A stretch of 64,000 bases of DNA, from the NCBI RefSeq assembly GCF_003233655.1, contig NZ_CP029829.1:1746978-1810977 (forward strand), read 5' to 3'. Made by a program: the position numbers and the translations under genes. Shown piece after piece: positions 54,211-64,000 of the stretch (its first letter is position 1; each line of letters opens with the position of its first letter). Under the pieces are notes generated by a model. It saw only the letters and a program-made list of their open reading frames with translations, searched no databases and had not been told where the DNA came from. The stretch is from Azospirillum ramasamyi. GTDB lineage: Bacteria; Pseudomonadota; Alphaproteobacteria; Azospirillales; Azospirillaceae.

Positions 54211-54929
54211 GCGACGACCTTCATCAGATCTGGGTCTATCTGTCGGCCAGCCCGCTGGCCGGGCTGACCCTGACCCTGGTCGCCTACCAGTGCGGGCTTT
54301 GGCTGTTCGAGAAGTTGGGCCGGCGCCCGATCCTGAACCCGGTGCTGATCGCGGTCCTGCTGATCGCCGGGGTGCTGAGCCTGTCGGGCATCGATTACCG
54401 CACCTATTTCGACGGTGCGCAGTTCGTCCATTTCCTGCTGGGTCCGGCCACCGTGGCCCTGGCCGTTCCGCTCTACAACCAGTTCCAGGAGGTCCGCCGC
54501 TCGGCCCTGGCGCTGGTCGTGGCGCTTCTGGTGGGTTCGACCGCTTCGGCGCTGAGCGCGGTGACGCTGGTCTGGGCCTTCGGCGGTTCGGCGGCGACGA
54601 TCCTGTCGATGGCGCCCAAATCCGTCACCTCCCCCATCGCCATGGGCGTGTCGGAGCAGATCGGCGGCCTGCCGTCGCTGACCGCGGTGTTCGTCATCAT
54701 CACCGGCATCGTCGCCGCCAGCCTCGGCACCTGGGTTCTGAACCTCGTGCGGGTGAAGGACTGGCGCGCCCGCGGATTCGGCATGGGGGTGGCGGCGCAC
54801 GGCATCGGCACGGCCCGCGCCCTGCAGGTCAACGAAGTGGCTGGCGCCTTCGCCGGACTGGGCATGGGGTTGAACGGGCTGGCGACGGCGCTGCTGCTGC
54901 CGACTCTGTATCAGCTGATCTGGGGATGA
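54207..54929 (+). CDS. LrgB/CidB family membrane protein
   Basis: 240 residues. About nine hydrophobic segments. LrgB landmarks: LRRPILNPVLIAVLLI-type text (KLGRRPILNPVLIAVLLIAGVLSLSGIDYRTY), FLLGPATVALAVPLYNQ, APKSVTSPIAMGVSEQIGGLPSLTAVFVIITGI, and GFGMGVAAHGIGTARALQVNEVAGAFAGLGMGLNGLATALLLP. With lrgA it forms the membrane pair; the ATGA overlap implies coupled translation. It may move pyruvate or other organic acids, or modulate autolysis; not decidable here. Confidence 0.93.
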   Translation: MSDDLHQIWVYLSASPLAGLTLTLVAYQCGLWLFEKLGRRPILNPVLIAVLLIAGVLSLSGIDYRTYFDGAQFVHFLLGPATVALAVPLYNQFQEVRRSALALVVALLVGSTASALSAVTLVWAFGGSAATILSMAPKSVTSPIAMGVSEQIGGLPSLTAVFVIITGIVAASLGTWVLNLVRVKDWRARGFGMGVAAHGIGTARALQVNEVAGAFAGLGMGLNGLATALLLPTLYQLIWG

Positions 54930-54979
54930 GCGGGGCTATGGTTTGCGTATCCCGCAGTCCGTTTCCCGCCACTCCGGGC

Positions 54980-55008
54980 TTGACAGCGTTGCCGCACCTG
55001 CGCAGAGT
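54980..55008 (+). promoter_or_regulatory. Candidate leuL-leuA promoter
   Basis: TTGACA (54980-54985, exact), 17-base spacer, CAGAGT (55003-55008). The predicted transcript start at 55014-55017 nearly coincides with the AUG of the leader peptide at 55016, so the leader may be leaderless. Confidence 0.55.
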
Positions 55009-55015
55009 GCGCCCT

Positions 55016-55072
55016 ATGACCTGCATCGACCGCAAGAACGCCCTTCTTCGACTTCTCGGCCCGGCGCTTTAA
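55016..55072 (+). CDS. leuA leader peptide (probable attenuator)
   Basis: An 18-residue frame MTCIDRKNALLRLLGPAL followed by TAA, directly after a strong -35 element. Five of 18 residues are Leu, in the cluster ALLRLL. The Leu codons are CTT (four) and CTC (one), which are rare where CTG dominates. Leader bases CTTCGAC (55046-55052), over the Leu cluster, can pair with GTCGAAG (55111-55117) downstream, and further GC-rich hairpins follow (for example 55165-55180). This is the layout of a translation-controlled leu attenuator. A U-tract terminator is not obvious. Too short for routine annotation. Confidence 0.65.
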   Translation: MTCIDRKNALLRLLGPAL

Positions 55073-57031
<1,959 letters not shown>

Positions 57032-57043
57032 GGTTCGGCTTCG

Positions 57044-57116
57044 ACCCCCAGCTAGCCTCCCCGCTCTCAGCCCTCCCCCGCGAGAGCGGGGGAGGGTCAG
57101 GGAGGGGGCATCGCCC
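57044..57116. repeat. Dispersed GC-rich palindromic repeat (copy D)
   Basis: CTCTCAGCCCTCCCCCGC and GCGGGGGAGGGTCAGGGAG arms form an imperfect hairpin, with CGCGAG between. The end AGGGAGGGGGCATCGCCC (57099-57116) is identical to copy A. It lies in the leuA-hldD spacer. Confidence 0.7.
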
Positions 57117-57200
57117 GCCTGAACTCCCCCAACCTTGCCCCCACCGCCCCGCCCGCCTATAAGTCCCCACGAAACGCGTCGAGCAACAGCGGGCAGCGCT

Positions 57201-58187
57201 ATGATCGTGGTCACCGGCGGGGCCGGCTTCATCGGGTCCAACCTTGTCGCGGCGCTGGCCGCGCGCGGCATCACCGACGTGGCGGTCATCGACCGCTTCC
57301 GCGACGGCGAGAAGTGGCAGAACCTCGCCAAGCGCGAGGTCGCGACGCTGGTGCCGCCCGAACAGACGATGGCCTTCCTCGACCAGCATGCGGCCGAGAT
57401 CGACACCGTCTTCCATCTCGGCGCCATCTCCGCCACCACCGAACGCGACGTCGACAAGATCGTGGCCAACAACGTCGCGCTGACGCTCGACCTGTGGCGC
57501 TGGTGTTCCTGGCGCGGCTGCCGGCTGATCTACGCCTCCTCCGCCGCCACCTACGGCGACGGGTCCGCCGGGTTCGACGATGACGGATCCTGCGAGGGGC
57601 TGGCGCGGCTGCGTCCGCTGAACGCCTATGGCTGGTCCAAGCATCTGGTCGACCGCCGCGTCGCCCGTGCCGTCGCCACCGGCGACCTCTTGCCGCCGCA
57701 ATGGGCCGGGCTGAAGTTCTTCAACGTCTACGGACCCAACGAGGCCCACAAGGGCGACATGATGAGCGTGGTCGCCAAGCTGTATCCGCAGCTGACGTCC
57801 GGCCAGCCGGCGCGCCTGTTCAAGTCGCACAAGGACGGCTTCGAGGACGGCGGCCAGCTGCGCGACTTCATTTACGTCGACGATTGCGTCGCGGTGATGC
57901 TGTGGCTGTACGACCATCCCGAGGTCGGCGGCCTGTTCAACGTCGGCACCGGCAAGGCGCGCAGCTTCAAGGATCTCGCGCTGGCCACCTTCGCCGCGCT
58001 GGGGCTGCCCCCCCGGATTGAGTACTTCGACATGCCCGAGCATCTGCGCGGCAAATACCAATATTTCACGCAGGCGACGACGGATCGCCTGCGCGCCGCC
58101 GGGTTCGACCAGCCCTTCACCGAGCTGGAAGAGGGTGTCCGGCGCTATGTGCAGGATTTCCTGTCGCAGCCCGACCCGTACCGCTGA
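57201..58187 (+). CDS. hldD: ADP-glyceromanno-heptose 6-epimerase
   Basis: 328 residues from the ATG at 57201 (MIVVTGGAGFIGSN). It makes ADP-L-glycero-D-manno-heptose for the LPS inner core. VVTGGAGFIGSNLV is the NAD motif; HLGAISATTERDVD is diagnostic of HldD; the Ser is in IYASSAATYGDG and the Tyr-x3-Lys in LNAYGWSKHLVD; GLKFFNVYGPNEAHKGDMMSVV follows. The start is in a longer frame from 57135 without homology. lgt begins 11 bases after its stop, so an operon hldD-lgt-midA is likely. Confidence 0.94.
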   Translation: MIVVTGGAGFIGSNLVAALAARGITDVAVIDRFRDGEKWQNLAKREVATLVPPEQTMAFLDQHAAEIDTVFHLGAISATTERDVDKIVANNVALTLDLWRWCSWRGCRLIYASSAATYGDGSAGFDDDGSCEGLARLRPLNAYGWSKHLVDRRVARAVATGDLLPPQWAGLKFFNVYGPNEAHKGDMMSVVAKLYPQLTSGQPARLFKSHKDGFEDGGQLRDFIYVDDCVAVMLWLYDHPEVGGLFNVGTGKARSFKDLALATFAALGLPPRIEYFDMPEHLRGKYQYFTQATTDRLRAAGFDQPFTELEEGVRRYVQDFLSQPDPYR

Positions 58188-58198
58188 CCGGAGCTCCC

Positions 58199-59020
58199 AT
58201 GTTCGCCGCCCTGCCCGTCGTCGCCTTTCCCACCATCGATCCGGTCGCCTTCGCCGTCGGCCCCGTCGTCATCCGCTGGTACGCGCTGGCCTATCTGGCG
58301 GGCTTCGTGCTGGGCTGGCGCTATTGCCTGGGGCTGGCGCGGCTCGACCCGGACCGGCGGCCGAAGCCGGAGGATTTCGACGACTTCCTGACCTGGGCGG
58401 TGATCGGCACCATCCTGGGCGGGCGGCTGGGCTATGTGCTGTTCTACAACCTGCCCTATTATCTGGAACACCCGCTGGACGCGCTGCAGGTGTGGCACGG
58501 CGGCATGTCCTTCCATGGCGGCATGATCGGCGTGCTGACGGCCATCGGGCTGTTCTGCTGGCGCCGCGGCATCTCCCCCTTCGTCTTCGGCGACATCATC
58601 GCCGCCTGCACGCCGATCGGGCTGTTCTTCGGCCGCATCGCCAACTTCATCAACGGCGAGCTGTATGGCCGGGCGGCGCCCGACTTCGCCTATGCCATGG
58701 TGTTCCCGCGCGATCCGCTTCAGGTGCCGCGCCACCCCAGCCAGCTTTACGAGGCGGTGCTGGAGGGGCTGGTGCTGTTCGTGCTGCTCGCCATCGCCAT
58801 CCGCAATCCGAAGCTGCGCCACCGGCCGGGCACGGTCGGCGGGCTGTTCCTGATCGGCTACGGCCTGTCGCGCATTATCGTGGAGTTCTTCCGCGAGCCC
58901 GACCCGCAGCTGGGCTTCCTGTTCGTGGGCGCCACGATGGGACAGCTGCTGTCGCTGCCGATGGTCGCGGTCGGCCTGTGGCTGGTCCTGCGCGGCCGGC
59001 GCCACCCGCTGCCGGCCTGA
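58199..59020 (+). CDS. lgt: Prolipoprotein diacylglyceryl transferase
   Basis: 273 residues, about seven transmembrane helices. It attaches diacylglycerol to the lipobox Cys of prelipoproteins. The signature HGGMSFHGGMIGVLTAIGLF, then DIIAACTPIGLFFGRIANFINGELYGR carrying the essential Arg and the Lgt motif, and HPSQLYEAVLEGLVLFVL are intact. The end LFVGATMGQLLSLPMVAVGLWLVLRGRR is typical. Midway between hldD and midA, with four bases to midA. Confidence 0.96.
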   Translation: MFAALPVVAFPTIDPVAFAVGPVVIRWYALAYLAGFVLGWRYCLGLARLDPDRRPKPEDFDDFLTWAVIGTILGGRLGYVLFYNLPYYLEHPLDALQVWHGGMSFHGGMIGVLTAIGLFCWRRGISPFVFGDIIAACTPIGLFFGRIANFINGELYGRAAPDFAYAMVFPRDPLQVPRHPSQLYEAVLEGLVLFVLLAIAIRNPKLRHRPGTVGGLFLIGYGLSRIIVEFFREPDPQLGFLFVGATMGQLLSLPMVAVGLWLVLRGRRHPLPA

Positions 59021-59024
59021 CGCC

Positions 59025-60194
59025 ATGGCGGAGGACGAGAGCCCGGAGGCCCGGAACGCTGGTGCGGAGAAGGCCGGGGAGGAGACGCTGGCCCGGCTGC
59101 TGGCCCGCCGCATCCTGATGGACGGCCCGATCAGCGTCGGCGCCTTCATGGCGGAGGCTCTGGGCCACCCGCGCCTTGGCTATTACATCCGCCAGGACCC
59201 GTTCGGCAGCGGCGGCGACTTCACCACCGCGCCGGAGATCAGCCAGATGTTCGGCGAGCTGGTCGGCCTGTGGTGTGTCGACAGCTGGGCGCGGCTGGGC
59301 GGTCCCGGCCCCTTCCATCTGGTGGAGCTCGGTCCCGGCCGCGGCACGCTGATGGCAGACGCAGTGCGGGCCGCCGCCGTGCTCCCGCTGTTCCGCGACA
59401 ACGCCATCGTCCATCTGGTGGAGACCAGCCCGGCCCTGCGCGAGCGCCAGCACCGGACGCTGCAGCCCATTCTGGGCGACGCCATCCAGTGGCACGACCG
59501 GCTGGAGGATGTGCCGGACGGCCCGACCATCCTGATCGCCAACGAATTCTTCGACGCCCTGCCGATCCGTCAGGTGCAGAAGACGAACCATGGCTGGTTC
59601 GAGCGGCTGGTCGATCTGGCGCCGGACAGCACCGAATCCGATCCGCGCTTCCGCTTCGTGCTGGAGGCGTTCGGCAGTTCCGGCAGCAGGCTGGTGCCCG
59701 ACCCGCTCCGCGACGCGCCCGACGGCAGCGTGGTCGAGGTCTCTCCCGCTTCGCAGGCGGTGGCGCGGCTTATCGGTGCCCGGCTGGCCGCGGCCCCCGG
59801 CGCCGCTCTGGTGATCGACTACGGCTATGCCCAGGGTCCGGCGGTGGGCGACACCCTTCAGGCGTTGCGCCGCCACGCCTTCGCCCCGGTGCTGGAGGCG
59901 CCCGGCGAGGCCGACCTGACGGCCCATGTCGATTTCGCCGCCATCGCCGCGGCGGCGCGGCAAGGCGGGGCCCGGTCGTTCGGCCCGGTCGAGCAGGGGG
60001 AATGGCTGACCCGATTGGGCATCCACCAACGGGCGTCTTCCCTGGCGGGCAAGGCTACCCCGGCCCAGGCCAAGGATATCCAAAGTGCTTTGGAGCGCTT
60101 GATCGACCCTGCGCAAATGGGCAGGCTGTTCAAGCTGGTCGCGCTTGCCACGCCCGGAGCCTTCACCGACGCCTCTCCGCCGGCGGGCTTCTGA
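59025..60194 (+). CDS. MidA/NDUFAF7-type class I SAM methyltransferase
   Basis: 389 residues. This is the bacterial homologue of NDUFAF7, which methylates an Arg in complex I in mitochondria; the bacterial substrate is not proven. Motifs: PISVGAFMAEALGHPRLGYYIRQDPFGSGGDFTTAPEISQMFGELVGLWCVD, FHLVELGPGRGTLMADAVRA (SAM site), TSPALRERQ, and ILIANEFFDALPIRQVQ. The N-terminal region of 25 residues is Glu/Ala-rich. Four-base spacing to lgt and conserved order lgt-midA-pgeF, known across alphaproteobacteria, support the call. Confidence 0.93.
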   Translation: MAEDESPEARNAGAEKAGEETLARLLARRILMDGPISVGAFMAEALGHPRLGYYIRQDPFGSGGDFTTAPEISQMFGELVGLWCVDSWARLGGPGPFHLVELGPGRGTLMADAVRAAAVLPLFRDNAIVHLVETSPALRERQHRTLQPILGDAIQWHDRLEDVPDGPTILIANEFFDALPIRQVQKTNHGWFERLVDLAPDSTESDPRFRFVLEAFGSSGSRLVPDPLRDAPDGSVVEVSPASQAVARLIGARLAAAPGAALVIDYGYAQGPAVGDTLQALRRHAFAPVLEAPGEADLTAHVDFAAIAAAARQGGARSFGPVEQGEWLTRLGIHQRASSLAGKATPAQAKDIQSALERLIDPAQMGRLFKLVALATPGAFTDASPPAGF

Positions 60195-60327
60195 CGGCCG
60201 GGCGCAGACCAGCGGTCGGAGACAAGAGCACCAATCCCGCCATCGCGAGAAACCGGGCGGACCGTGCATCGCGGCCCCCTGCCCTGTCGGGCATGCGGGA
60301 GCCACAGAACAGGGAAGGACGGCGTTC

Positions 60328-61095
60328 GTGATCACACTCGGCGCGCTGAACGACATCACTCATATCCGCCACGCCTTTTTCACCCGCGCCGGCGGGGTGT
60401 CCACCGGGCTGTACGCCTCGCTGAATTGCGGGCTGGGGTCCAACGACTCACCGGCGGCGGTGCATGAGAACCGCGCCCGCGCCGCGGCCCGCATGGAGGT
60501 GGCGCCCGAGAACCTCGTCACCTGCCATCAGGTCCACAGCCCGACCTGCGTCGTGGTGGATGAGCCTTGGACGCCGGAAACGGCGCCCAAGGCCGACGCC
60601 ATGGCCACGCGGCGGGCGGGGATCGCGCTGGGCATCCTGACCGCCGACTGCGCGCCTGTGCTGTTCGCCGACAGCAAGGCCCGCGTGATCGGCGCGGCCC
60701 ATGCCGGCTGGAAGGGCGCCCGGGCCGGGGTGATCGAGGCGACCGTCGCCCGCATGGTGGAGCTGGGCGCCAAGCCGAACCGGATCGTCGCCTGCATCGG
60801 TCCCTGCATCGCCCAGCGCTCCTACGAGGTGGGGCCGGAATTCCCCGCCCCGTTCGAGGAGGAGGATGCGCGCAACCGCGACTATTTCGCCCCCGCCCGC
60901 AAACCCGGCCATTTCCTGTTCGATCTGGCCGCCTACGTCACCCGGCGGCTGGGTGACTCCGGCGTCACGGTGATCCAGCGCTGCCCCAACGACACGGTGG
61001 CGGAGGAGGACCGCTTTTTCAGCTATCGCCGCTCCTGCCTTCGGGGTGAACCGGATTACGGCCGGGGCCTTTCGGCCATCGTCCTGCAGAACTGA
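60328..61095 (+). CDS. pgeF: Purine nucleoside phosphorylase / YfiH (laccase-domain, PgeF) protein
   Basis: 255 residues from the GTG at 60328, with GGGAAGGA eight bases upstream; a frame opening at 60145 overlaps midA and is not supported. Metal-site motifs: HAFFTRAGGVSTGLY, CHQVHSPTCVVVDEP (His ligand), LTADCAPVLFAD (Cys), and AAHAGWKGARAGVIEATVARM (His). IGPCIAQRSYEVG completes the active site. The family was once called polyphenol oxidase or laccase; members act as purine nucleoside phosphorylases or edit peptidoglycan precursors. Next to midA, as in many relatives. Confidence 0.9.
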   Translation: MITLGALNDITHIRHAFFTRAGGVSTGLYASLNCGLGSNDSPAAVHENRARAAARMEVAPENLVTCHQVHSPTCVVVDEPWTPETAPKADAMATRRAGIALGILTADCAPVLFADSKARVIGAAHAGWKGARAGVIEATVARMVELGAKPNRIVACIGPCIAQRSYEVGPEFPAPFEEEDARNRDYFAPARKPGHFLFDLAAYVTRRLGDSGVTVIQRCPNDTVAEEDRFFSYRRSCLRGEPDYGRGLSAIVLQN

Positions 61096-61187
61096 ACCGG
61101 CCCGAACGGGCGGCCGCCGCGCCTCGGTCATGCCGCCCGCGCAGATCGGCATTCCCCAATGGGACAAGCCTCCACCGTCATCGAACG

Positions 61188-61216
61188 TTTACATAGGCAC
61201 GGCCCTTTGTTATGGT
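61188..61216 (+). promoter_or_regulatory. Candidate prs promoter
   Basis: TTTACA (61188-61193), 17-base spacer, TATGGT (61211-61216), about 80 bases before prs. Confidence 0.5.
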
Positions 61217-61296
61217 CCGCCCCGTTTTCAAGGGGCGGCGGCGCGCGAGCGGCGGACGTGCCTTGAGCCGTTTCCCTGCAAAGAGAGCCGACCCCG

Positions 61297-62232
<936 letters not shown>

Positions 62233-62251
62233 CGAGCGGCAGCTTCACGGA

Positions 62252-62286
62252 AAAGGCCCTTTCCCGATGGGAAAGGGCCTTTTTTG
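62252..62286 (+). terminator. Rho-independent terminator of prs
   Basis: A 14-base perfect stem (AAAGGCCCTTTCCC, loop GATG, GGGAAAGGGCCTTT) runs into a T-rich tail TTTTTTG. Very strong. Confidence 0.95.
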
Positions 62287-62303
62287 TTGCGCCCGCTATG
62301 CCC

Positions 62304-62504
62304 TCAGCCCTCCCCCGCCAGCCCATGGAAGTCGTTCGCCGTCACCTGCCCGCCGGTCGCGGCGGCGATGCGCGCCATCACCGCCGGACGGGGAACCCGG
62401 CGGCCATGGCGGTAACGGTTGACCGTGGCCTGACTCGTCCCGATCAGGGCGGCGAAGGCCTCTTCCTTGGTTACGGTCCGGGTGAGCCAGTCATCGAGCG
62501 TCAT
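62304..62504 (-). CDS. Small Cro/YdaS-like helix-turn-helix protein
   Basis: 66 residues from the ATG at 62504 (MTLDDWLTRTVTKEEAFAALIG). It has a helix-turn-helix: TKEEAFAALIGTSQATVNRYRHGRRVPRPAVMARIAAATGGQVTANDFHG. The layout (short N-terminal helix, HTH, then a short tail) resembles Cro or YdaS-type regulators. It lies inside a longer open frame on the minus strand whose upstream part lacks homology. Divergent from the S24-type repressor-like gene 93 bases away, as in phage switches. Confidence 0.7.
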   Translation of the reverse strand: MTLDDWLTRTVTKEEAFAALIGTSQATVNRYRHGRRVPRPAVMARIAAATGGQVTANDFHGLAGEG

Positions 62505-62597
62505 GCCGCAATGGTTTAGACCAAGCCGGCTTCTGCCCGCAACTGGATTTATTCCGAAGCGATGGACTTTCCAAAGCCGTTTTGGTATGAACGGTCC

Positions 62598-63260
62598 ATG
62601 ACCACCATGCGCGAACTGCGGCAAGCCGCCGGGCTGAGCCAGGAGAAGCTGGCCGAGCTGGCCGGCACCTCCCAGCCCCAGATCAACAAGCTGGAGACCG
62701 GCCAGCGCAAGATGACCGTCGATTGGGCGGTCAAGCTCGCCCAGCCGCTGGGCGTGGAGCCGGCGGCGCTGCTCGGCCTCGACCTGCCGGCCGCCCCTGT
62801 GACGGCGCGCCCGGCACGGCCTGCGATGCCGGCGCTGCTGCGAACCCCGCCGGCCGGAGCACAACCGGTCCTGGCGGCCGCGTCCATGCCGGTGCGGGCG
62901 GCGGCGCGCGGCGGCGTGGACCAGGAGATGTTCCTGGAGGATGGGCCGATCGACTGGATCGCCCGACCCGACTATCTGAAGAACGCGCGCGATCCCTATG
63001 CCATGTATGTCGTCGGCGATTCGATGATGCCGCGCTTCCGGCCGGCCCAGCTGCTGCACGTCAACCCGCACAAGCCGCCGGCGCCGGGCGCCGGGGTGGT
63101 GGTGGTCAAGCGCAACAAGGCGGTGCTGGTGAAGGAGTTCGTGCGCCGCAGCCCCGACGCCGTCGTTCTGCGCGAATACCGGCCTGCCGACCGCGAATTC
63201 GCCGTTCCGCTGGAGGAACTCGACACCCTGCACACCGTCGTCGGCCTGCAGGAGCCCTGA
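62598..63260 (+). CDS. XRE-type HTH with S24 (LexA-like) peptidase domain
   Basis: 220 residues from the ATG at 62598. N-terminal HTH (about 1-55: MRELRQAAGLSQEKLAELAGTSQPQINKLETGQRKMTVDWAVKLA). An Ala/Pro-rich linker (60-115) precedes an S24 domain with the Ser in YVVGDSMMPRF and the Lys in VVVVKRNKAVLVKEFVRR, so the Ser-Lys dyad is complete. No clear Ala-Gly cleavage site is visible in the linker. The protein resembles a CI-like repressor that autocleaves under RecA control or senses metabolites. The ATG at 62562 is an alternative start. Confidence 0.88.
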   Translation: MTTMRELRQAAGLSQEKLAELAGTSQPQINKLETGQRKMTVDWAVKLAQPLGVEPAALLGLDLPAAPVTARPARPAMPALLRTPPAGAQPVLAAASMPVRAAARGGVDQEMFLEDGPIDWIARPDYLKNARDPYAMYVVGDSMMPRFRPAQLLHVNPHKPPAPGAGVVVVKRNKAVLVKEFVRRSPDAVVLREYRPADREFAVPLEELDTLHTVVGLQEP

Positions 63261-63264
63261 GGCT

Positions 63265-63285
63265 ATACCGATCCGGTATCGGTAT
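63265..63285. promoter_or_regulatory. Palindrome after the S24-type gene
   Basis: ATACCGAT (63265-63272) and ATCGGTAT (63278-63285), perfect eight-base arms, five-base centre. Directly after the repressor-like gene and 93 bases before the next start; terminator or operator. Confidence 0.5.
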
Positions 63286-63297
63286 TCGCTGGCTCTT

Positions 63298-63316
63298 ATA
63301 ATCCAATTCGGATTAT
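63298..63316. promoter_or_regulatory. Second palindrome after the S24-type gene
   Basis: ATAATCC (63298-63304) and GGATTAT (63310-63316), perfect seven-base arms, five-base centre. It overlaps a TATAAT-like sequence (TTATAATCC), so it may cover a promoter for the downstream small gene. Confidence 0.5.
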
Positions 63317-63377
63317 TCCTTGCTGCACGGACCACCGGACAGTCCCGGTGCGCCGCCCCAGCCAAGGAGAAACGGCC

Positions 63378-63689
63378 ATGCCCCAGCCCTACCCCCGCTT
63401 TCATCCCGGCCCGTGCGGCGGGCGGCTCGACGGCTTCAGCGAGCGCGGCGCCCGCGAACTTGCCCGCCGCATCCGGGAAGCCTGGGCGAAGATCGGCTGG
63501 GATGTCGAGGTGCGGGTCGAACGCATCGCCAGCGAGGAGTTGGAGGATGGACGCAGCATCGCCCATTTCACCGTCCGCAGCGACCTGGTCAACGGACTCC
63601 CGCACCGCCGCCTGGAGACGCGTTCGGAGAAACCTACGGAAACACCCATGAACGGGGCGGCGGCCCGACCGCAGAGGCGGGCCGCCTGA
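63378..63689 (+). CDS. Small conserved hypothetical protein
   Basis: 103 residues from the ATG at 63378 with AAGGAG eight bases upstream (the frame also opens at 63348). A Pro/Arg/Gly-rich N-terminus (PYPRFHPGPCGGRLDGFSERGARELARRIREAWAKIGWDVEVRVERIASEEL) precedes a short HFTVRSDLVNGLP strand region and an Arg-rich tail. It is not recognised as a family. The mid-portion looks like a small alpha/beta domain. Convergent to the carboxymuconolactone-decarboxylase-like gene. Confidence 0.5.
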   Translation: MPQPYPRFHPGPCGGRLDGFSERGARELARRIREAWAKIGWDVEVRVERIASEELEDGRSIAHFTVRSDLVNGLPHRRLETRSEKPTETPMNGAAARPQRRAA

Positions 63690-63695
63690 CGCCGC

Positions 63696-64000
63696 TCACT
63701 TCAGCCGCTCGTCCAGTTCCACCTGATAGCCGACGGCGAGGCGGTTGGTCTCGTTGGCCATTCCCACCACCGCCATCAATTCGCCGAACTGCGCGTCGGT
63801 CATGCCCAGCCGGCGCGCCGCCGCCTCGTGCGAGCGGATGCAGTACTGACAGTTGTTGGTCACGCTGACCGCGACGAAGATCATCTCCTTCACCAGCGGA
63901 TCCAGCGCGCCGGGGGCCATCACCTCCTTCAGGCTGTCCCAGGTCCGCGCCAGCGTCGGCGGGTGGTGGGCGATCATCTTCCAGAAATTGTTGACGTCCG
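63696..64000 (-). CDS. Carboxymuconolactone decarboxylase (AhpD-like) family protein (5' partial)
   Basis: The frame continues past the right edge (residues DVNNFWK precede the first in-window Met at 63977), so the start is outside. The sequence has HPPTLARTWDSLKEVMAPGALDPLVKEMIFVAVSVTNNCQYCIRSHEAAARRLGMTDAQFGELMAVVGMANETNRLAVG, with the redox Cys-x2-Cys (CQYC) and following His typical of AhpD-like carboxymuconolactone decarboxylase domains. Such proteins act as peroxidase-reducing or disulfide-exchange enzymes. Closest partner unknown. Confidence 0.85.
   Translation of the reverse strand, partial: DVNNFWKMIAHHPPTLARTWDSLKEVMAPGALDPLVKEMIFVAVSVTNNCQYCIRSHEAAARRLGMTDAQFGELMAVVGMANETNRLAVGYQVELDERLK

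Overview
The window is GC-rich, densely packed chromosomal DNA that reads as an alphaproteobacterium of the Rhodospirillales, most likely Azospirillum or a close relative. This is inferred from gene content and protein style: MreBCD with PBP2, a murA next to a DUF2948 gene, lgt-midA-pgeF, long-form LeuA, bacteriohemerythrin, ilvI/ilvH/ilvC near miaA, and short GC-rich dispersed palindromes between genes. I see no rRNA, CRISPR array, intact transposase or prophage. Both window ends cut a gene: a methyltransferase on the left and a carboxymuconolactone-decarboxylase-like gene on the right.

Layout. 1-3.4 kb: methyltransferase end, lone hisE, lone phoU, UPF0114 membrane protein. 3.6-8.2 kb: cell-shape operon mreB-mreC-mreD-mrdA, with no rodA after it. 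8.3-15.5 kb: branched-chain amino-acid genes ilvI-ilvH-ilvC (minus strand), an aminotransferase, miaA, and divergent serB. 15.5-18.7 kb: hemerythrin, fabI, and two small envelope proteins, with a perfect FNR/FixK-type site upstream of fabI. 18.8-25 kb: complete urease cluster ureDABC-EFG with glutamate racemase murI embedded in it. 25-30.9 kb: signalling genes: two divergent LuxR-type regulators with unusual receiver domains around a dyad-rich spacer, a secreted hydrolase, a chemoreceptor, and a MarR regulator ending at a MITE-like element. 31-35.8 kb: PfpI protein, PRC-barrel protein, dcd-murA-DUF2948, GNAT enzyme and two small conserved proteins. 36-43 kb: surface polysaccharide locus. 43.1-49.7 kb: two tRNA-Thr genes, aroC, IalB-like protein, RNase R, S41 protease, rpmG. 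49.8-54.9 kb: EgtB-like protein, a membrane protein with a PAS-like region and a degenerate exonuclease fold, a TadG-like N-terminal protein, lrgAB. 55-62.3 kb: leuA behind a probable leucine attenuator, then hldD-lgt-midA-pgeF-prs. 62.3-64 kb: a CI/Cro-like divergent regulator pair and small genes.

How the genes work together. The cell-wall genes (mreBCD, mrdA, murI, murA) and the surface genes (epimerases, glycosyltransferases, WecA-like initiating transferase, hldD, lgt) supply the envelope. ilvIHC and leuA are steps of branched-chain amino-acid synthesis; leuA appears controlled by translation of an 18-residue leader that uses rare Leu codons. The urease genes form one maturation and catalysis unit. 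The most notable items for follow-up are the near-leaderless leuA leader peptide, the pseudo-exonuclease membrane protein, the two regulators that seem to lack the usual phosphoacceptor Asp, the palindrome-rich control regions, and the short mobile-element-like repeat at the marR stop codon.
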